DNA of 33,017 nt from Gammaproteobacteria bacterium (GTDB lineage Bacteria > Pseudomonadota > Gammaproteobacteria > Thiohalomonadales > Thiohalomonadaceae), in NCBI GenBank assembly GCA_014859545.1, contig JACUTZ010000009.1:1-33017 (forward strand), in the 5' to 3' direction. The position numbers were made by a program, and so were the translations under genes. This document shows, one piece after another, positions 1-8,502 of this stretch. A model generated the notes under the pieces. The model saw only the letters and a program-made list of their open reading frames with translations, was not told the DNA's origin and did no database searches. Every line of letters begins with the position of its first letter. The stretch's first letter is position 1.

Positions 1-53
1 ACGGCTGGGACGAAGAAGCGCAGAAGTGGTTCGAGCGTAAGGCCCAGGCCTAA
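1..53 (+). CDS. dsrA: Dissimilatory sulfite reductase alpha subunit, C-terminal end (partial)
   Basis: Only the last 16 codons are inside the window (reading frame starts at base 3), ending in ..WFERKAQA and a TAA stop. The fragment is too short to identify alone. Its position directly upstream of dsrB, on the same strand, and the Trp/Lys-rich tail fit the end of DsrA, the siroheme/[4Fe-4S] alpha subunit that forms the alpha2beta2 DsrAB enzyme. The assignment therefore rests on synteny (inference). Confidence 0.8.
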   Translation, partial: GWDEEAQKWFERKAQA

Positions 54-64
54 TCAACACACCC

Positions 65-92
65 GCGAGCGGGCTGATCTTGGCTCGCTCGC
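65..92 (+). other. Stem-loop between dsrA and dsrB
   Basis: GCGAGCG (65-71) is the exact reverse complement of CGCTCGC (86-92), giving a 7-bp GC-rich stem with a 14-nt loop. An alternative register pairs GCGAGC with GCTCGC at 83-88. No T-run follows, so this is not a terminator. It lies 30 bases before the dsrB start and could be an mRNA stability or processing element. The function is inferred. Confidence 0.5.
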
Positions 93-123
93 ATTACCAT
101 TTAACTATGAGTCGGAGGTAATT

Positions 124-1194
124 ATGTCTGCACCTCGTATGCCTATCGAAAGCGGTGTACCGGATCCGTTTCCGTTCATGCACCCACTGCTGAAGAAGAA
201 CTTTGGCCAGTGGAGCTACCACGATCGTCCGCGTCCTGGCGTACTGCGCCATGTCGCCAAGGGTGGTGATCAGGTTTGGACCGTTCGCGCTGGTACCCAG
301 CGTCAGATGGACGTCTACACCATTCGCAAGCTGTGTGATATCGCTGATGAGCTGGCCGAAGGACACGTTCGTTTCACCATGCGTTCCAACATCGAATTCA
401 TGGTCAGCGACGAAGCCAAGGTTAAGCCCCTGATCGACAAGCTGACCGCTGAGGGCTTCCCTGTTGGTGGCACCGGTCCTTCCGTGGCGATGATCTCCCA
501 CACCCAGGGCTGGTTGCACTGCGACATCCCTGGCACCGACGCCTCTGGCGTGGTCAAGGCCCTGATGGACGAACTGCACGATGAGTTCATCAAGGAAGAA
601 ATGCCAAACCGTGTTCATATCACCACTTCCTGCTGCCAGATCAACTGTGGTGGCCAGGGTGATATCGCGATCAACATCCAGCATACCAAGCCACCAAAGA
701 TCAACCATGACCTGGTTGGTAATGCCTGTGAGCGTCCGACCGTTGTGGCTCGCTGCCCGGTAGCTGCCATCCGTCCTGCGATGGTAAATGGCAAGCCCAC
801 CCTGGAAGTTGATGAAAAGAAGTGCATCTGCTGCGGCGCCTGCTTCCCGCCCTGCCCGCCGATGCAGATCAACGATCCTGAGCACTCCAAGCTGGCCATC
901 TGGGTTGGCGGCAAGCACTCCAATGCCCGCTCCAAGCCGATGTTCCACAAGCTGGTTGCCGCTGGCATCCCGAACAATCCGCCGCGCTGGCCTGAGGCTG
1001 CCGATGTCGTGAAGAACATCCTGGCTGTCTACAAGGAAGATGCCAAGGAATGGGAACGTATGGGTGACTGGGTAGAGCGTATTGGTTGGCCGCGTTTCTT
1101 CGAACTGACCGGTTTGCCGTTCACCAAGTACCACATCGACAACTGGCGTGGTGGTCGTGCGAACCTGAACGCTTCTGCTCACATCCGTTTCTAA
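124..1194 (+). CDS. dsrB: Dissimilatory sulfite reductase beta subunit (oxidative type)
   Basis: The 356-aa product is DsrB, which with DsrA forms the cytoplasmic siroheme sulfite reductase. In sulfur oxidizers the enzyme runs in reverse and produces sulfite. The sequence shows a cysteine cluster around residues 170-175 (TTSCCQINCGG), further cysteines near 202 and 211 that fit siroheme/[4Fe-4S] ligation, and an inserted ferredoxin-like site CxxCxxC..C at about 234-244 (CICCGACFPPC). The length is normal for the family. The ATG at 124 follows a clear GGAGGT Shine-Dalgarno, and dsrE begins 12 bases after the stop. The oxidative direction is inferred from the neighbouring dsrEFH and dsrL, not from DsrB itself. 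Confidence 0.97.
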   Translation: MSAPRMPIESGVPDPFPFMHPLLKKNFGQWSYHDRPRPGVLRHVAKGGDQVWTVRAGTQRQMDVYTIRKLCDIADELAEGHVRFTMRSNIEFMVSDEAKVKPLIDKLTAEGFPVGGTGPSVAMISHTQGWLHCDIPGTDASGVVKALMDELHDEFIKEEMPNRVHITTSCCQINCGGQGDIAINIQHTKPPKINHDLVGNACERPTVVARCPVAAIRPAMVNGKPTLEVDEKKCICCGACFPPCPPMQINDPEHSKLAIWVGGKHSNARSKPMFHKLVAAGIPNNPPRWPEAADVVKNILAVYKEDAKEWERMGDWVERIGWPRFFELTGLPFTKYHIDNWRGGRANLNASAHIRF

Positions 1195-1206
1195 TTAGGA
1201 GAGGAC

Positions 1207-1599
1207 ATGAAGTTTACCATTCAGGTTAGTGAAGGTCCGTATAACCATCAGGCCTCTGACACTGCGTATCAGTTTGCCAAGGCCGCATTGGCAAAGGGAC
1301 ACGAGATTTATCGCGTGTTTTTCTATCACGATGGCGTGAACAATGCGACCCGTCTGACCACCCCGCCACAGGATGACCGCAATGTGGTCAACCGCTGGAG
1401 TGCTCTGGCCGCTGAACATAACCTTGATCTGGTAGTCTGTGTTGCCGCGGCTCAGCGCCGCGGCATCGCCGATGCAGATGAGGCCAAGCGCAATGGCAAA
1501 GATGCCGACAACATTGCTCCCGGTTTCCGTATTTCCGGTCTGGGGCAGTTGATCGAAGGCGGTATTCAGTCTGACCGCCTGGTCGTATTCGGCGATTGA
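1207..1599 (+). CDS. dsrE: Sulfur transfer protein DsrE
   Basis: This 130-aa DsrE-family subunit belongs to the hexameric DsrE2F2H2 sulfurtransferase of the cytoplasm, which passes sulfane sulfur to DsrC. The single cysteine is at residue 78 (DLVVCVAAAQ), the position of the active-site persulfide cysteine known from Allochromatium vinosum DsrE, so it should be functional. A strong AGGAG site precedes the ATG. The gene sits between dsrB and dsrF with almost no spacing. DsrEFH next to dsrAB is a marker of sulfur oxidation rather than sulfate reduction. Confidence 0.97.
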   Translation: MKFTIQVSEGPYNHQASDTAYQFAKAALAKGHEIYRVFFYHDGVNNATRLTTPPQDDRNVVNRWSALAAEHNLDLVVCVAAAQRRGIADADEAKRNGKDADNIAPGFRISGLGQLIEGGIQSDRLVVFGD

Positions 1600-1611
1600 T
1601 TGGGGGTTATG

Positions 1612-1995
1612 ATGAGTGACGAAATGATGGGCGGTGACGTAAAGAAGTTCATGTACGTGAACCGTAAGGCTCCGCACGGAACTGTTTACGCACTGGAATC
1701 GCTGGAAGTGGTACTGATTGGTGCCGCCTTCGAGCAGGATGTAAGTGTTGTCTTTATTGATGATGGTGTATTCGAGATCGTAAAGGGTCAGGTCACCACT
1801 GAAGTTGAGATGAAAAACTTCTCCAATACCTACAAAGCCCTTGAGATGTACGACGTTGAAAAGCTCTACGTTTCCAAGGATTCTCTGGAAGAGCGTGGTC
1901 TGAGCGAAGACGATTTGATCGTTGACGTGGAAGTGAAGACTGCTGCTGAGATCGCTGCTCTGATGGAAGAGCAAGACGTGATTCTGAGCTTCTAA
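1612..1995 (+). CDS. dsrF: Sulfur transfer protein DsrF
   Basis: This is the DsrF subunit of the DsrEFH sulfur-transfer complex, about 127 aa. It shows the family's core KKFMYVNRKAPHGT, then a region resembling DsrE/TusC (EVVLIGAAFEQDVSVVF). No cysteine is visible, consistent with DsrF being the structural, TusC-like subunit. The ORF track starts at a TTG (1600), but a G-rich Shine-Dalgarno (GGGGG, 1602-1606) points to the tandem ATGs at 1609/1612. I chose 1612 for spacing. dsrE ends about a dozen bases upstream and dsrH follows 8 bases after the stop. Confidence 0.95.
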   Translation: MSDEMMGGDVKKFMYVNRKAPHGTVYALESLEVVLIGAAFEQDVSVVFIDDGVFEIVKGQVTTEVEMKNFSNTYKALEMYDVEKLYVSKDSLEERGLSEDDLIVDVEVKTAAEIAALMEEQDVILSF

Positions 1996-2003
1996 CGGAG
2001 GGC

Positions 2004-2309
2004 ATGACGATGTTGCATACAGTAAACAAATCACCCTTTGAGAAAAACAGCCTTAGCAGCTGCCTGGCGCATGCCAAAGAAGGTAGTGCAATCCTGTTGA
2101 TTGAAGATGGTGTTTATGGTGCCCTGAAAGGTAGCAAGATGGCTGCCGAAGTTCAGGATGCCATGGGAAAATTCACCCTCTACGCCCTGGGCCCTGATCT
2201 GAAGGCCCGTGGTATCGCCGACAAGATTATCGATGGCGTTAAGGTGATTGACTATGCCGGTTTTGTCGACCTGGCTTGTGAAAACGACAAGGTTCAATCC
2301 TGGTTGTAA
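2004..2309 (+). CDS. dsrH: Sulfur transfer protein DsrH
   Basis: DsrH (about 101 aa, TusB-like) is the third subunit of DsrEFH. It begins with the family-typical LHTVNKSPFEKNSL, and counting from the ATG at 2004 places its first cysteine at residue 20, matching the conserved Cys20 of Allochromatium DsrH. That numbering favours this start. However, the GGAGG at 1997-2001 is only 2 bases away, and the ATG at 2010 has better Shine-Dalgarno spacing, so the true start could be two codons later. Further residues (LYALGPDLKARG, DYAGFVDL) are family-typical. dsrC follows 31 bases downstream. Confidence 0.95.
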   Translation: MTMLHTVNKSPFEKNSLSSCLAHAKEGSAILLIEDGVYGALKGSKMAAEVQDAMGKFTLYALGPDLKARGIADKIIDGVKVIDYAGFVDLACENDKVQSWL

Positions 2310-2340
2310 TTGAAACACTCTCAAACGAGGAGATACTGAA

Positions 2341-2676
2341 ATGGCTACCATGAATGTAAACGGCCGCGAGCTGGAAGTAGATGAAGAAGGCTACCTGATC
2401 GACCTGAGCCAGTGGGACCGTGCCGCTGGTGAAGAATTGGCCAAGTCCGAAGGTGTTGAAATGACTGAATCTCACTGGGAAGTCATCGACTTCCTGCGTG
2501 AGTACTACGAAGAATACCAGATCGCCCCAGCAGTACGCGTTCTGACCAAGGCTATCGGCAAGAAGCTGGGTCCAGATAAAGGTAACAGCAAGTACCTGTA
2601 CGAGCTGTTCCCCTATGGTCCTGCCAAGCAAGCTTGTAAGATTGCTGGCCTGCCCAAGCCGACTGGCTGTATCTAA
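2341..2676 (+). CDS. dsrC: Sulfur carrier protein DsrC
   Basis: DsrC (111 aa) is the small cytoplasmic sulfur carrier that receives sulfur from DsrEFH and presents it to DsrAB, and whose trisulfide is handled by DsrMKJOP. Both redox cysteines of the swinging C-terminal arm are present at residues 99 and 110 (ACKIAGLPKPTGCI, C-X10-C). It is therefore a true DsrC rather than a TusE-type relative with only the penultimate Cys. A GAGGAG Shine-Dalgarno precedes the ATG. A terminator-like hairpin follows at once, which could make dsrC mRNA more abundant than the downstream genes. Confidence 0.98.
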   Translation: MATMNVNGRELEVDEEGYLIDLSQWDRAAGEELAKSEGVEMTESHWEVIDFLREYYEEYQIAPAVRVLTKAIGKKLGPDKGNSKYLYELFPYGPAKQACKIAGLPKPTGCI

Positions 2677-2688
2677 GCCATAAATGAT

Positions 2689-2719
2689 GGGAGGAGAATC
2701 CTTCTCCTCCCCTCTTTTT
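2689..2719 (+). terminator. Intra-operon terminator/attenuator between dsrC and dsrM
   Basis: GGGAGGAGAA (2689-2698) and TTCTCCTCCC (2702-2711) are perfect reverse complements around a 3-base loop, followed by CTCTTTTT. This is the form of a Rho-independent terminator, but it lies inside the dsr operon, 12 bases after dsrC and 30 bases before dsrM. Partial termination or RNase-resistant 3' ends at this site would set a high dsrC:dsrM ratio (inference). Confidence 0.75.
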
Positions 2720-2748
2720 GTCTATTCCGTAGCCCGGAGGGTCGATAA

Positions 2749-3477
2749 ATGTCAGTGCTGTATGCACTCCTGTTTTACGTAGCGACTGTGCTGCTGATTG
2801 CTGGTCTTGTTTACAAGATTCGCCAGTATTGGATCACGCCTGCACCGCTCAAGATTCCAACAACACCCGCGCCAACGACCCGTGGCGGTGTGGTGTTGCG
2901 TATGGCCCGTGAGGTTGTACTGTTTGAAAGTCTGTTCAAATCCAATAAATGGATTTGGCTGTTTGGTTACATGTTCCATGTGGGCCTGGCGCTGGTGCTG
3001 TTGCGCCACTTCCGTTACTTCGTTGACACCACCTCCTTTATTTGGAGCTGGGTACCGTTGATTTCGCCAATCGGCAAGTATGCCGCCTTTGCGTTGGTCA
3101 TCGGTCTGCTGGGTCTGTGGGCGCGTCGTATTCTGGTCGATCGCATCCGTTATATCAGCAGTCCCTCTGACCATCTGATGCTGGCCTTGCTGGTCGGGAT
3201 CGGCAGCAGCGGTATGCTGATGACCTATGTGGTGCACACCGACATCATTGCGGTCAAAGTGTTCTTCATGGGCCTGATGCGCTTTAGCATCCAGCCACTT
3301 CCGACCGACCCATTGCTGCTGTTGCATCTGGGCCTGGTAGCGCTGCTGATGATCATCTTCCCGCTGAGCAAGCTGCTGCATGCACCGGGCGTGTTCTTTA
3401 GCCCTAGCCGTAACCAGGTGGACAACCCGCGTGAAAAGCGTCATATCGCTGCGTGGGCTGCCAAGCTCGATAAGTAA
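2749..3477 (+). CDS. dsrM: DsrM, membrane cytochrome b subunit of DsrMKJOP
   Basis: DsrM (242 aa) is a NarI-like integral membrane diheme cytochrome b that exchanges electrons between the quinone pool and DsrK. Five hydrophobic segments are visible, at about residues 4-23, 68-88, 105-125, 143-161 and 188-210. Histidines in or near helices (FHVGLALVLLRHF, SDHLMLALL, VVHTD, LLHLGLVALL) are candidate heme ligands. The ATG follows GGAGGG with 7-base spacing. The gene starts the membrane-complex half of the operon, directly after the dsrC hairpin, and dsrK begins 34 bases downstream. Confidence 0.96.
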   Translation: MSVLYALLFYVATVLLIAGLVYKIRQYWITPAPLKIPTTPAPTTRGGVVLRMAREVVLFESLFKSNKWIWLFGYMFHVGLALVLLRHFRYFVDTTSFIWSWVPLISPIGKYAAFALVIGLLGLWARRILVDRIRYISSPSDHLMLALLVGIGSSGMLMTYVVHTDIIAVKVFFMGLMRFSIQPLPTDPLLLLHLGLVALLMIIFPLSKLLHAPGVFFSPSRNQVDNPREKRHIAAWAAKLDK

Positions 3478-3511
3478 TTCAGGCAACTGAAACAAGACCG
3501 AGGATAATTGC

Positions 3512-5107
3512 GTGGCCGCTGAATTTCAGACACCAGAATTCCGGGAATATCCCGCTGTGCCGAATGCGCTCGTTAAAGATGCCACTGCGCACCTGAGCCC
3601 ATTTATTGCCAAACCCAATCACCAGGAACAACTGGGTTTTCCCGGTGAACTGGTAGAAAACTGGGAAGAAAAAGCCATCGAGAAGATGGGCGATCTGTTG
3701 AGCAAGTACCGCGGTCTGCGCGTATACCTCGACAGCTGTGTCAAATGTGGTTCTTGTACTGATAAGTGTCACTACTATCAGGGTACCAGCGACCCCAAGA
3801 ATATGCCGGTAGCTCGTCAGGACTTGTTGCGCAGTGTCTATCGTCGCTACTTTACCTTCGCCGGCAAGTATTTCCCCAAGCTGGTCGGTGCCCGCGACAT
3901 GAACCGCGAGGTGCTGGATGAGTGGTATAGCTATTTCCACCAGTGTTCCCAGTGCCGTCGTTGTTCGGTGTTCTGCCCCTACGGTATCGACACCGCCGAG
4001 ATCTCCATGGCGGCGCGCGAGATTATGGATAGCATCGGCCACGGCCAGAAGTACTGTAACGAGATCCTGGGCAAGGTGCAGACTGTGGGTAACAACCTCG
4101 GCCTCCCCGGCCCCGCACTCAGTGCCACGCTGGAAGAATTCGCCGAGGAGATCCAGGATGACACCGGCCTGCCGGTACAGATCCCGCTGGATGTGAAGGG
4201 TGCCGAGGTGCTGCTGATCACCCCATCAGCCGACTTCTTTGCCGAGCCACATATCGATGGTCTGATGGGTTATGCCAAGGTCTTCCATGAGGCCGGTGTG
4301 AGCTGGACCCTGAGTTCCCATGCTGCCGAGGCCGCCAACTTCTCCATGTTCATCGGCTCCTACAGCAACATGAAGAAGGTTGCCGAGCGTATCCGTGATG
4401 CGGCGCTGGAACTGGGCGTCAAGCGCATCATCGTGGGCGAGTGTGGTCACGCTTGGCGTGTCGCCTATTCCTTCTGGAATACCCTCACCGGGGTTGGTGC
4501 CGGTGCCGATGCCAGCGATGAATATGCCCTTAAGCTGCAACGTCAGCTTGATCCGAGCGTGCCGCAGCCGATGCATATCTGTGAGTTCACCTATGATCTC
4601 ATCCAGAAGGGCAAGCTGCGTTTTGACAAGTCTGCCAACGACCATCGCACCGTTACCTTCCATGATTCCTGCAACGTGGCGCGCGCCTCGCGCATGGGTG
4701 ATTGGGCCGGTGGCCAGTTCGATATTCCACGTGCGGTGATCAAGGCGTGCTGTAACAATTTTGTTGATATGGATCCCGATTCGATCAAGGAAAAAACCTA
4801 CTGCTGCGGTGGTGGTGGCGGTCTGCTGACCGATGACTTGATGGAGATCCGTGTCAAGGGTGCCCTGCCCCGCATGGAGGCACTTAAGGAAGTAGTGGAT
4901 GATCGTGGTGTCAATACACTGGCTGCGATCTGTGCCATCTGTAAGGCACAGTTTGCCAAGGTACTGCCCTACTACAACTTCCCAATGCATATGTTGGTCA
5001 GCACCCACCAGTTGGTTGGTGAGTCACTGATCATGACCGGTTCAAACCAGGAAAAGGCGCTTCAGCCAAAACAGCAAGCTGAAGCAGAAGCCACCGCCGA
5101 GGAATAA
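3512..5107 (+). CDS. dsrK: DsrK, HdrD-like iron-sulfur subunit of DsrMKJOP
   Basis: DsrK (531 aa) is the cytoplasm-facing, HdrD-related catalytic subunit thought to reduce or oxidize DsrC disulfide/trisulfide. Two [4Fe-4S] motifs are visible, CVKCGSCTDKC (Cys 76/79/82/86) and CSQCRRCSVFCP (Cys 145/148/151/155). They are followed by a single CCG-type domain with HDSCN (about 385), YCCGGGGG (about 430) and CAICK (about 475), the binding site of the noncubane-type cluster. The start is a GTG at 3512 with GAGGA 7 bases upstream. An acidic, Ala/Glu-rich tail follows the last domain. A 97-base gap separates it from dsrL. Confidence 0.96.
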   Translation: MAAEFQTPEFREYPAVPNALVKDATAHLSPFIAKPNHQEQLGFPGELVENWEEKAIEKMGDLLSKYRGLRVYLDSCVKCGSCTDKCHYYQGTSDPKNMPVARQDLLRSVYRRYFTFAGKYFPKLVGARDMNREVLDEWYSYFHQCSQCRRCSVFCPYGIDTAEISMAAREIMDSIGHGQKYCNEILGKVQTVGNNLGLPGPALSATLEEFAEEIQDDTGLPVQIPLDVKGAEVLLITPSADFFAEPHIDGLMGYAKVFHEAGVSWTLSSHAAEAANFSMFIGSYSNMKKVAERIRDAALELGVKRIIVGECGHAWRVAYSFWNTLTGVGAGADASDEYALKLQRQLDPSVPQPMHICEFTYDLIQKGKLRFDKSANDHRTVTFHDSCNVARASRMGDWAGGQFDIPRAVIKACCNNFVDMDPDSIKEKTYCCGGGGGLLTDDLMEIRVKGALPRMEALKEVVDDRGVNTLAAICAICKAQFAKVLPYYNFPMHMLVSTHQLVGESLIMTGSNQEKALQPKQQAEAEATAEE

Positions 5108-5204
5108 GGCAAAAATCACTTTCACAGTGCTAACCCGGATCGGTGGCTTCAAGCAGTGCCCCATCCAACAACTTGACAGATTATCTGGCATAGGAGACTG
5201 AAAA

Positions 5205-7193
5205 ATGGCAACTTCTAGCGATGACATGAATAAGACTCATACCTTCCGTCGTTACAATGACGGTGACGAAAGCTGGGGCCGCCTTAGCGAGAATATCTTC
5301 CAGGCTAGCTGGACCCACAAATGCCCTACATATGTGCATCGCACCCCGCCTTGCCAGGGTAGCTGCCCTTCAGGTCATGATGTGCGTGGCTGGCTGGACA
5401 TCGTGCGCGGTATGGAAAAGCCAACCGGCGGCATGACTATGCAGGAATATGCCTTCCGCCGTGCCACCGATTCCAACCCCTTCCCTTCCGTAATGGGTCG
5501 CGTATGTCCTGCGCCCTGTGAGGACGGCTGTAACCGCAACATGGTTGAAGATCATGTCGGTATCAACTCGGTTGAGCAATACATCGGTGACCAGGGTCTG
5601 GCCAATAACTTTACCTTTGTGGCTGGCGCTGACACCGGCAAGAAGATTGCCATCATCGGTGGTGGTCCTGGCGGCATGGCGGCTGCCTACCAGCTGCGTC
5701 GCAAGGGTCATGGTGTCACCCTGTTTGATGCCCAGGAAGAACTTGGTGGGATGATGCGTTATGGTATCCCTGGCTATCGTATGCCCCGTGATATCCTCGA
5801 CGGTGAAATCAAGCGTATCACTGACATGGGCGTGAATGTACGTCTAAAGACCCGTGTTGGCAGCGATGTCAGCATGGATGAGATTGAAAAAGAATTTGAT
5901 GCAGTCGTGTTCGCGATGGGTGCATGGGCCGGTCGTGCCCTGCCAATCCCGGGTGCCGATGCAATGAACTGCATCACCGGTGTCGCCTTCCTGGCCGCCT
6001 TTAACGAAGGTCGTCTGAAGCACGTTTCCGGCAAGGTAGTGGTTATCGGTGGTGGTGATACCTCTATCGACGTGGCCTCTGTTGCCCGTCGTCTTGGCCA
6101 CATCACCGTCGAGAACGATAAGGATCGTCCTGAACACATCATCATCAATCAGACTGCCCATGACGTGGCGTCTACCGCAGCCCGTGAAGGTGCTGAGGTT
6201 ACCCTGATCTCCCGCTCGCCCATCGCCAAGATGCCGGCTGCACAGCATGAAATTGAAGATGCCACCCGTGAAGGTGTGGAAATCATCGGTCAGCTGAGCC
6301 CGGTCGAAGTGGTTAAGGGTGCCGATGGCCGTGCCACCGGTCTGAAGGTTGTGCGTCTGGAAGAAGACGGCTCTACCCCGATCGAAGGTTCTGAGTTTGT
6401 GATTGATGCCGCGCTGATTGTCGCAGCCATCGGTCAGACCGGTAATTGGGAAGGGATGGAAGGCTACTCGAACGACCGTGGTCTGGCCAACGCCGATAAG
6501 CATTACCAGATCCCCGGCAAGCCTGGCTATTTCGCCATCGGTGACATTGTGCGCCCGCATCTTCTGACCACCGCCATCGGCCACGCCTCGGTTGCCGCAG
6601 ACAGCATTGACTTCTACCTGAACAACAAGGAATTGAAGAGCCGTCCCAAGGTTGATGTGCATCACTTCAACCTGCTGGAAAAGCTGCGTGAGACCGAACA
6701 CACCCCGGCTGAATACCACAGCATGACCAAGGAAGAAATTATCGAGGCAGAAGGTTTTGCCAAGGATATCGACCTGGGTATTCGTGGTACTTCCGAAGCA
6801 GATTTTGCGGTACACAACTACGAGGATCGCTCACACAGCGAGATCATCTCTGCCGACCAGCTGTTCCTGGGACACTTCAAGGATGAGCCACGTTTCAAGC
6901 GCAAGCACATCGAAGTCTCCGCCGAAAATGTTATCGGTAACTTCCAGGAACGTCTGGTTGCACTGACCGAAGATGAGGCCATTGCTGAAGCCAAGCGTTG
7001 CATGAGCTGTGGCATGTGCTTCGAGTGCGACAACTGCGTAGTGTTCTGTCCGCAGGAAGCCGTCAAGCGTACCCCTGCCAAGGACCGCACCACTGGCCGT
7101 TACGTTTACACCGATTACAACAAGTGTATCGGTTGCCACATCTGCGCAGATGTATGCCCCACCGGCTACATCGACATGGGTATGGGTGAATAA
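5205..7193 (+). CDS. dsrL: DsrL, NAD(P)H-dependent iron-sulfur flavoprotein
   Basis: DsrL (662 aa) is related to the small subunit of glutamate synthase. In sulfur oxidizers it is thought to accept electrons from DsrAB and reduce NAD(P)+. Domains in order: an N-terminal Fe-S region (Cys 40/50/54 and CPAPCEDGC at 101-109), an FAD Rossmann motif IIGGGPGGMAAA (about 150-161), a second dinucleotide fold IGGGDTSID (about 282), and two C-terminal ferredoxin clusters CMSCGMCFECDNC..CP (from about 599) and CIGCHICADVCP (from about 641). The ATG has an AGGAG site. Its position between dsrK and dsrJ matches the Allochromatium order. DsrL supports an oxidative pathway. Confidence 0.97.
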   Translation: MATSSDDMNKTHTFRRYNDGDESWGRLSENIFQASWTHKCPTYVHRTPPCQGSCPSGHDVRGWLDIVRGMEKPTGGMTMQEYAFRRATDSNPFPSVMGRVCPAPCEDGCNRNMVEDHVGINSVEQYIGDQGLANNFTFVAGADTGKKIAIIGGGPGGMAAAYQLRRKGHGVTLFDAQEELGGMMRYGIPGYRMPRDILDGEIKRITDMGVNVRLKTRVGSDVSMDEIEKEFDAVVFAMGAWAGRALPIPGADAMNCITGVAFLAAFNEGRLKHVSGKVVVIGGGDTSIDVASVARRLGHITVENDKDRPEHIIINQTAHDVASTAAREGAEVTLISRSPIAKMPAAQHEIEDATREGVEIIGQLSPVEVVKGADGRATGLKVVRLEEDGSTPIEGSEFVIDAALIVAAIGQTGNWEGMEGYSNDRGLANADKHYQIPGKPGYFAIGDIVRPHLLTTAIGHASVAADSIDFYLNNKELKSRPKVDVHHFNLLEKLRETEHTPAEYHSMTKEEIIEAEGFAKDIDLGIRGTSEADFAVHNYEDRSHSEIISADQLFLGHFKDEPRFKRKHIEVSAENVIGNFQERLVALTEDEAIAEAKRCMSCGMCFECDNCVVFCPQEAVKRTPAKDRTTGRYVYTDYNKCIGCHICADVCPTGYIDMGMGE

Positions 7194-7202
7194 GGGGTTA
7201 TC

Positions 7203-7691
7203 ATGAAACCACTGTTCAAGTTGCTTAAGGCCCTGATGGCAGGACTGGTGCTGATGATTTCAGCACCGGCCTTTGCCGGTGGGCTGGGGCCGGATATCCC
7301 GGCCCCGGTCAAGGGCGATGAATGTGTGGCGGATACGCAGGAAATGCGTGTCAACCACATGAAATATCTCAAGGGTCATCGCGACGACGTACTTCGTCGC
7401 GGTATCCGCAACAAGACCTATCATCTGAGTGAATGTCTGGAGTGTCATGTACCGGCTCGCGAAGAGGCTTCCCAGCCAACGCGCGCGGATAATGAGCATT
7501 TCTGCATGTCCTGCCATGCGTTTACTGGTGTCAAGGTGGATTGCTTCAGCTGCCATGCCACCATGCCTGAGAAGTCGGCGGCCTTTCACCCCATCGTGAC
7601 CCCTGCGATGCAGACACTGAGAGAGGTTCATCAGCCGCCTTCTGCACAGTTGCTCAATGAACTTGCCGCCAGAGGTGCTCGCGATGAGTGA
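7203..7691 (+). CDS. dsrJ: DsrJ, periplasmic triheme cytochrome c
   Basis: DsrJ (162 aa) is the membrane-anchored triheme cytochrome c of DsrMKJOP. A Sec signal/anchor spans about residues 8-26 ([15 protein letters not shown]). Exactly three CXXCH sites are present: CLECH (78-82), CMSCH (101-105) and CFSCH (114-118). An extra cysteine at residue 41 ([11 protein letters not shown]) occupies the place of the unusual His/Cys heme-ligating cysteine described for Allochromatium DsrJ. It starts 9 bases after dsrL and overlaps the start of dsrO by 8 bases, suggesting translational coupling. Confidence 0.96.
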   Translation: MKPLFKLLKALMAGLVLMISAPAFAGGLGPDIPAPVKGDECVADTQEMRVNHMKYLKGHRDDVLRRGIRNKTYHLSECLECHVPAREEASQPTRADNEHFCMSCHAFTGVKVDCFSCHATMPEKSAAFHPIVTPAMQTLREVHQPPSAQLLNELAARGARDE

Positions 7692-8466
7692 TGCTTCCCT
7701 GAACAACACCAGCAAAACCGATCTGGGTCGTCGTGAATTTATTGGCAATGGCGCAAAGCTGGCCGCTGGCGTCAGTCTTGCCCCTGGGGTGATGCTGTAT
7801 GGGGTTGCCCATGCACGTCCCGCCGATCAGGCCGTTACGGATGATGTCCGTTGGGGCATGCTGATCGATACCAACAAGTGTGCCAAGGGCTGTGATGCCT
7901 GCGTCACAGGCTGTCAGCAGGAAAACGGCTGGGGTCCGCAGAGCGGTAATGAAACCAAGTCCAATGAGTACCAGGCCGCGCAGTGGATCCGTAAAGTCGA
8001 TCTACGCAACACCTCGACCGGTTCGGTACACTCGCTGCCGATGCTTTGTCAGCACTGCGAACACCCACCCTGCGTCGATGTTTGCCCCACTGGTGCATCG
8101 ATGAAGCGTGCCGATGGCATTGTACTGGTGGACAAGCATATCTGTATCGGCTGCCGCTATTGCATGATGGCCTGCCCATACAAGGCCCGCTCCTTTATTC
8201 ATGAGCCTATTGTCAATCCCCGCACCCATGCCCCGCGTGGAATGGGTACGGTGGAGTCATGTACCCTTTGCGTACACAAGCTGGATGCCGGCGAAGGCAC
8301 CACCGCCTGTGCCGAGGCATGCAATAGTGCAGGACATCAGGCCATTCTGGTCGGTGATCTGAAGGACCCGAACAGTGAAATCGCCAAGAAGGTCGCCAGT
8401 GTCGCTACCACACAGGTACGAGCCGATCTGGGACTGAACACCGGTGTTCGCTACCGCGGGATCTGA
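7684..8466 (+). CDS. dsrO: DsrO, periplasmic iron-sulfur protein
   Basis: DsrO (260 aa) is the periplasmic multi-[4Fe-4S] ferredoxin-like subunit that links DsrJ to the membrane protein DsrP. A Tat signal is visible ([15 protein letters not shown], Arg 16-17). Cysteine sets follow: [38 protein letters not shown] and CTLC...CAEAC. The ORF track begins at an upstream TTG inside dsrJ. I chose the ATG at 7684 because AGAGGT lies 7 bases upstream and it gives a normal Tat N-terminus. The overlap with dsrJ suggests coupled translation. Confidence 0.95.
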   Translation: MSDASLNNTSKTDLGRREFIGNGAKLAAGVSLAPGVMLYGVAHARPADQAVTDDVRWGMLIDTNKCAKGCDACVTGCQQENGWGPQSGNETKSNEYQAAQWIRKVDLRNTSTGSVHSLPMLCQHCEHPPCVDVCPTGASMKRADGIVLVDKHICIGCRYCMMACPYKARSFIHEPIVNPRTHAPRGMGTVESCTLCVHKLDAGEGTTACAEACNSAGHQAILVGDLKDPNSEIAKKVASVATTQVRADLGLNTGVRYRGI

Positions 8467-8502
8467 TTGGAAACCACTGGACAACAAGACGGATAGACAG
8501 GC

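Noticed and set aside
94-1182. 362-aa ORF on the minus strand opposite dsrB
   Set aside because: Shadow of dsrB, which has clear family motifs and a ribosome site; the minus-strand product shows no recognisable domain.
5173-5201. TTGACA upstream of dsrL as a -35 box
   Set aside because: No -10-like hexamer lies 16-18 bp downstream; the region there is the dsrL ribosome site.
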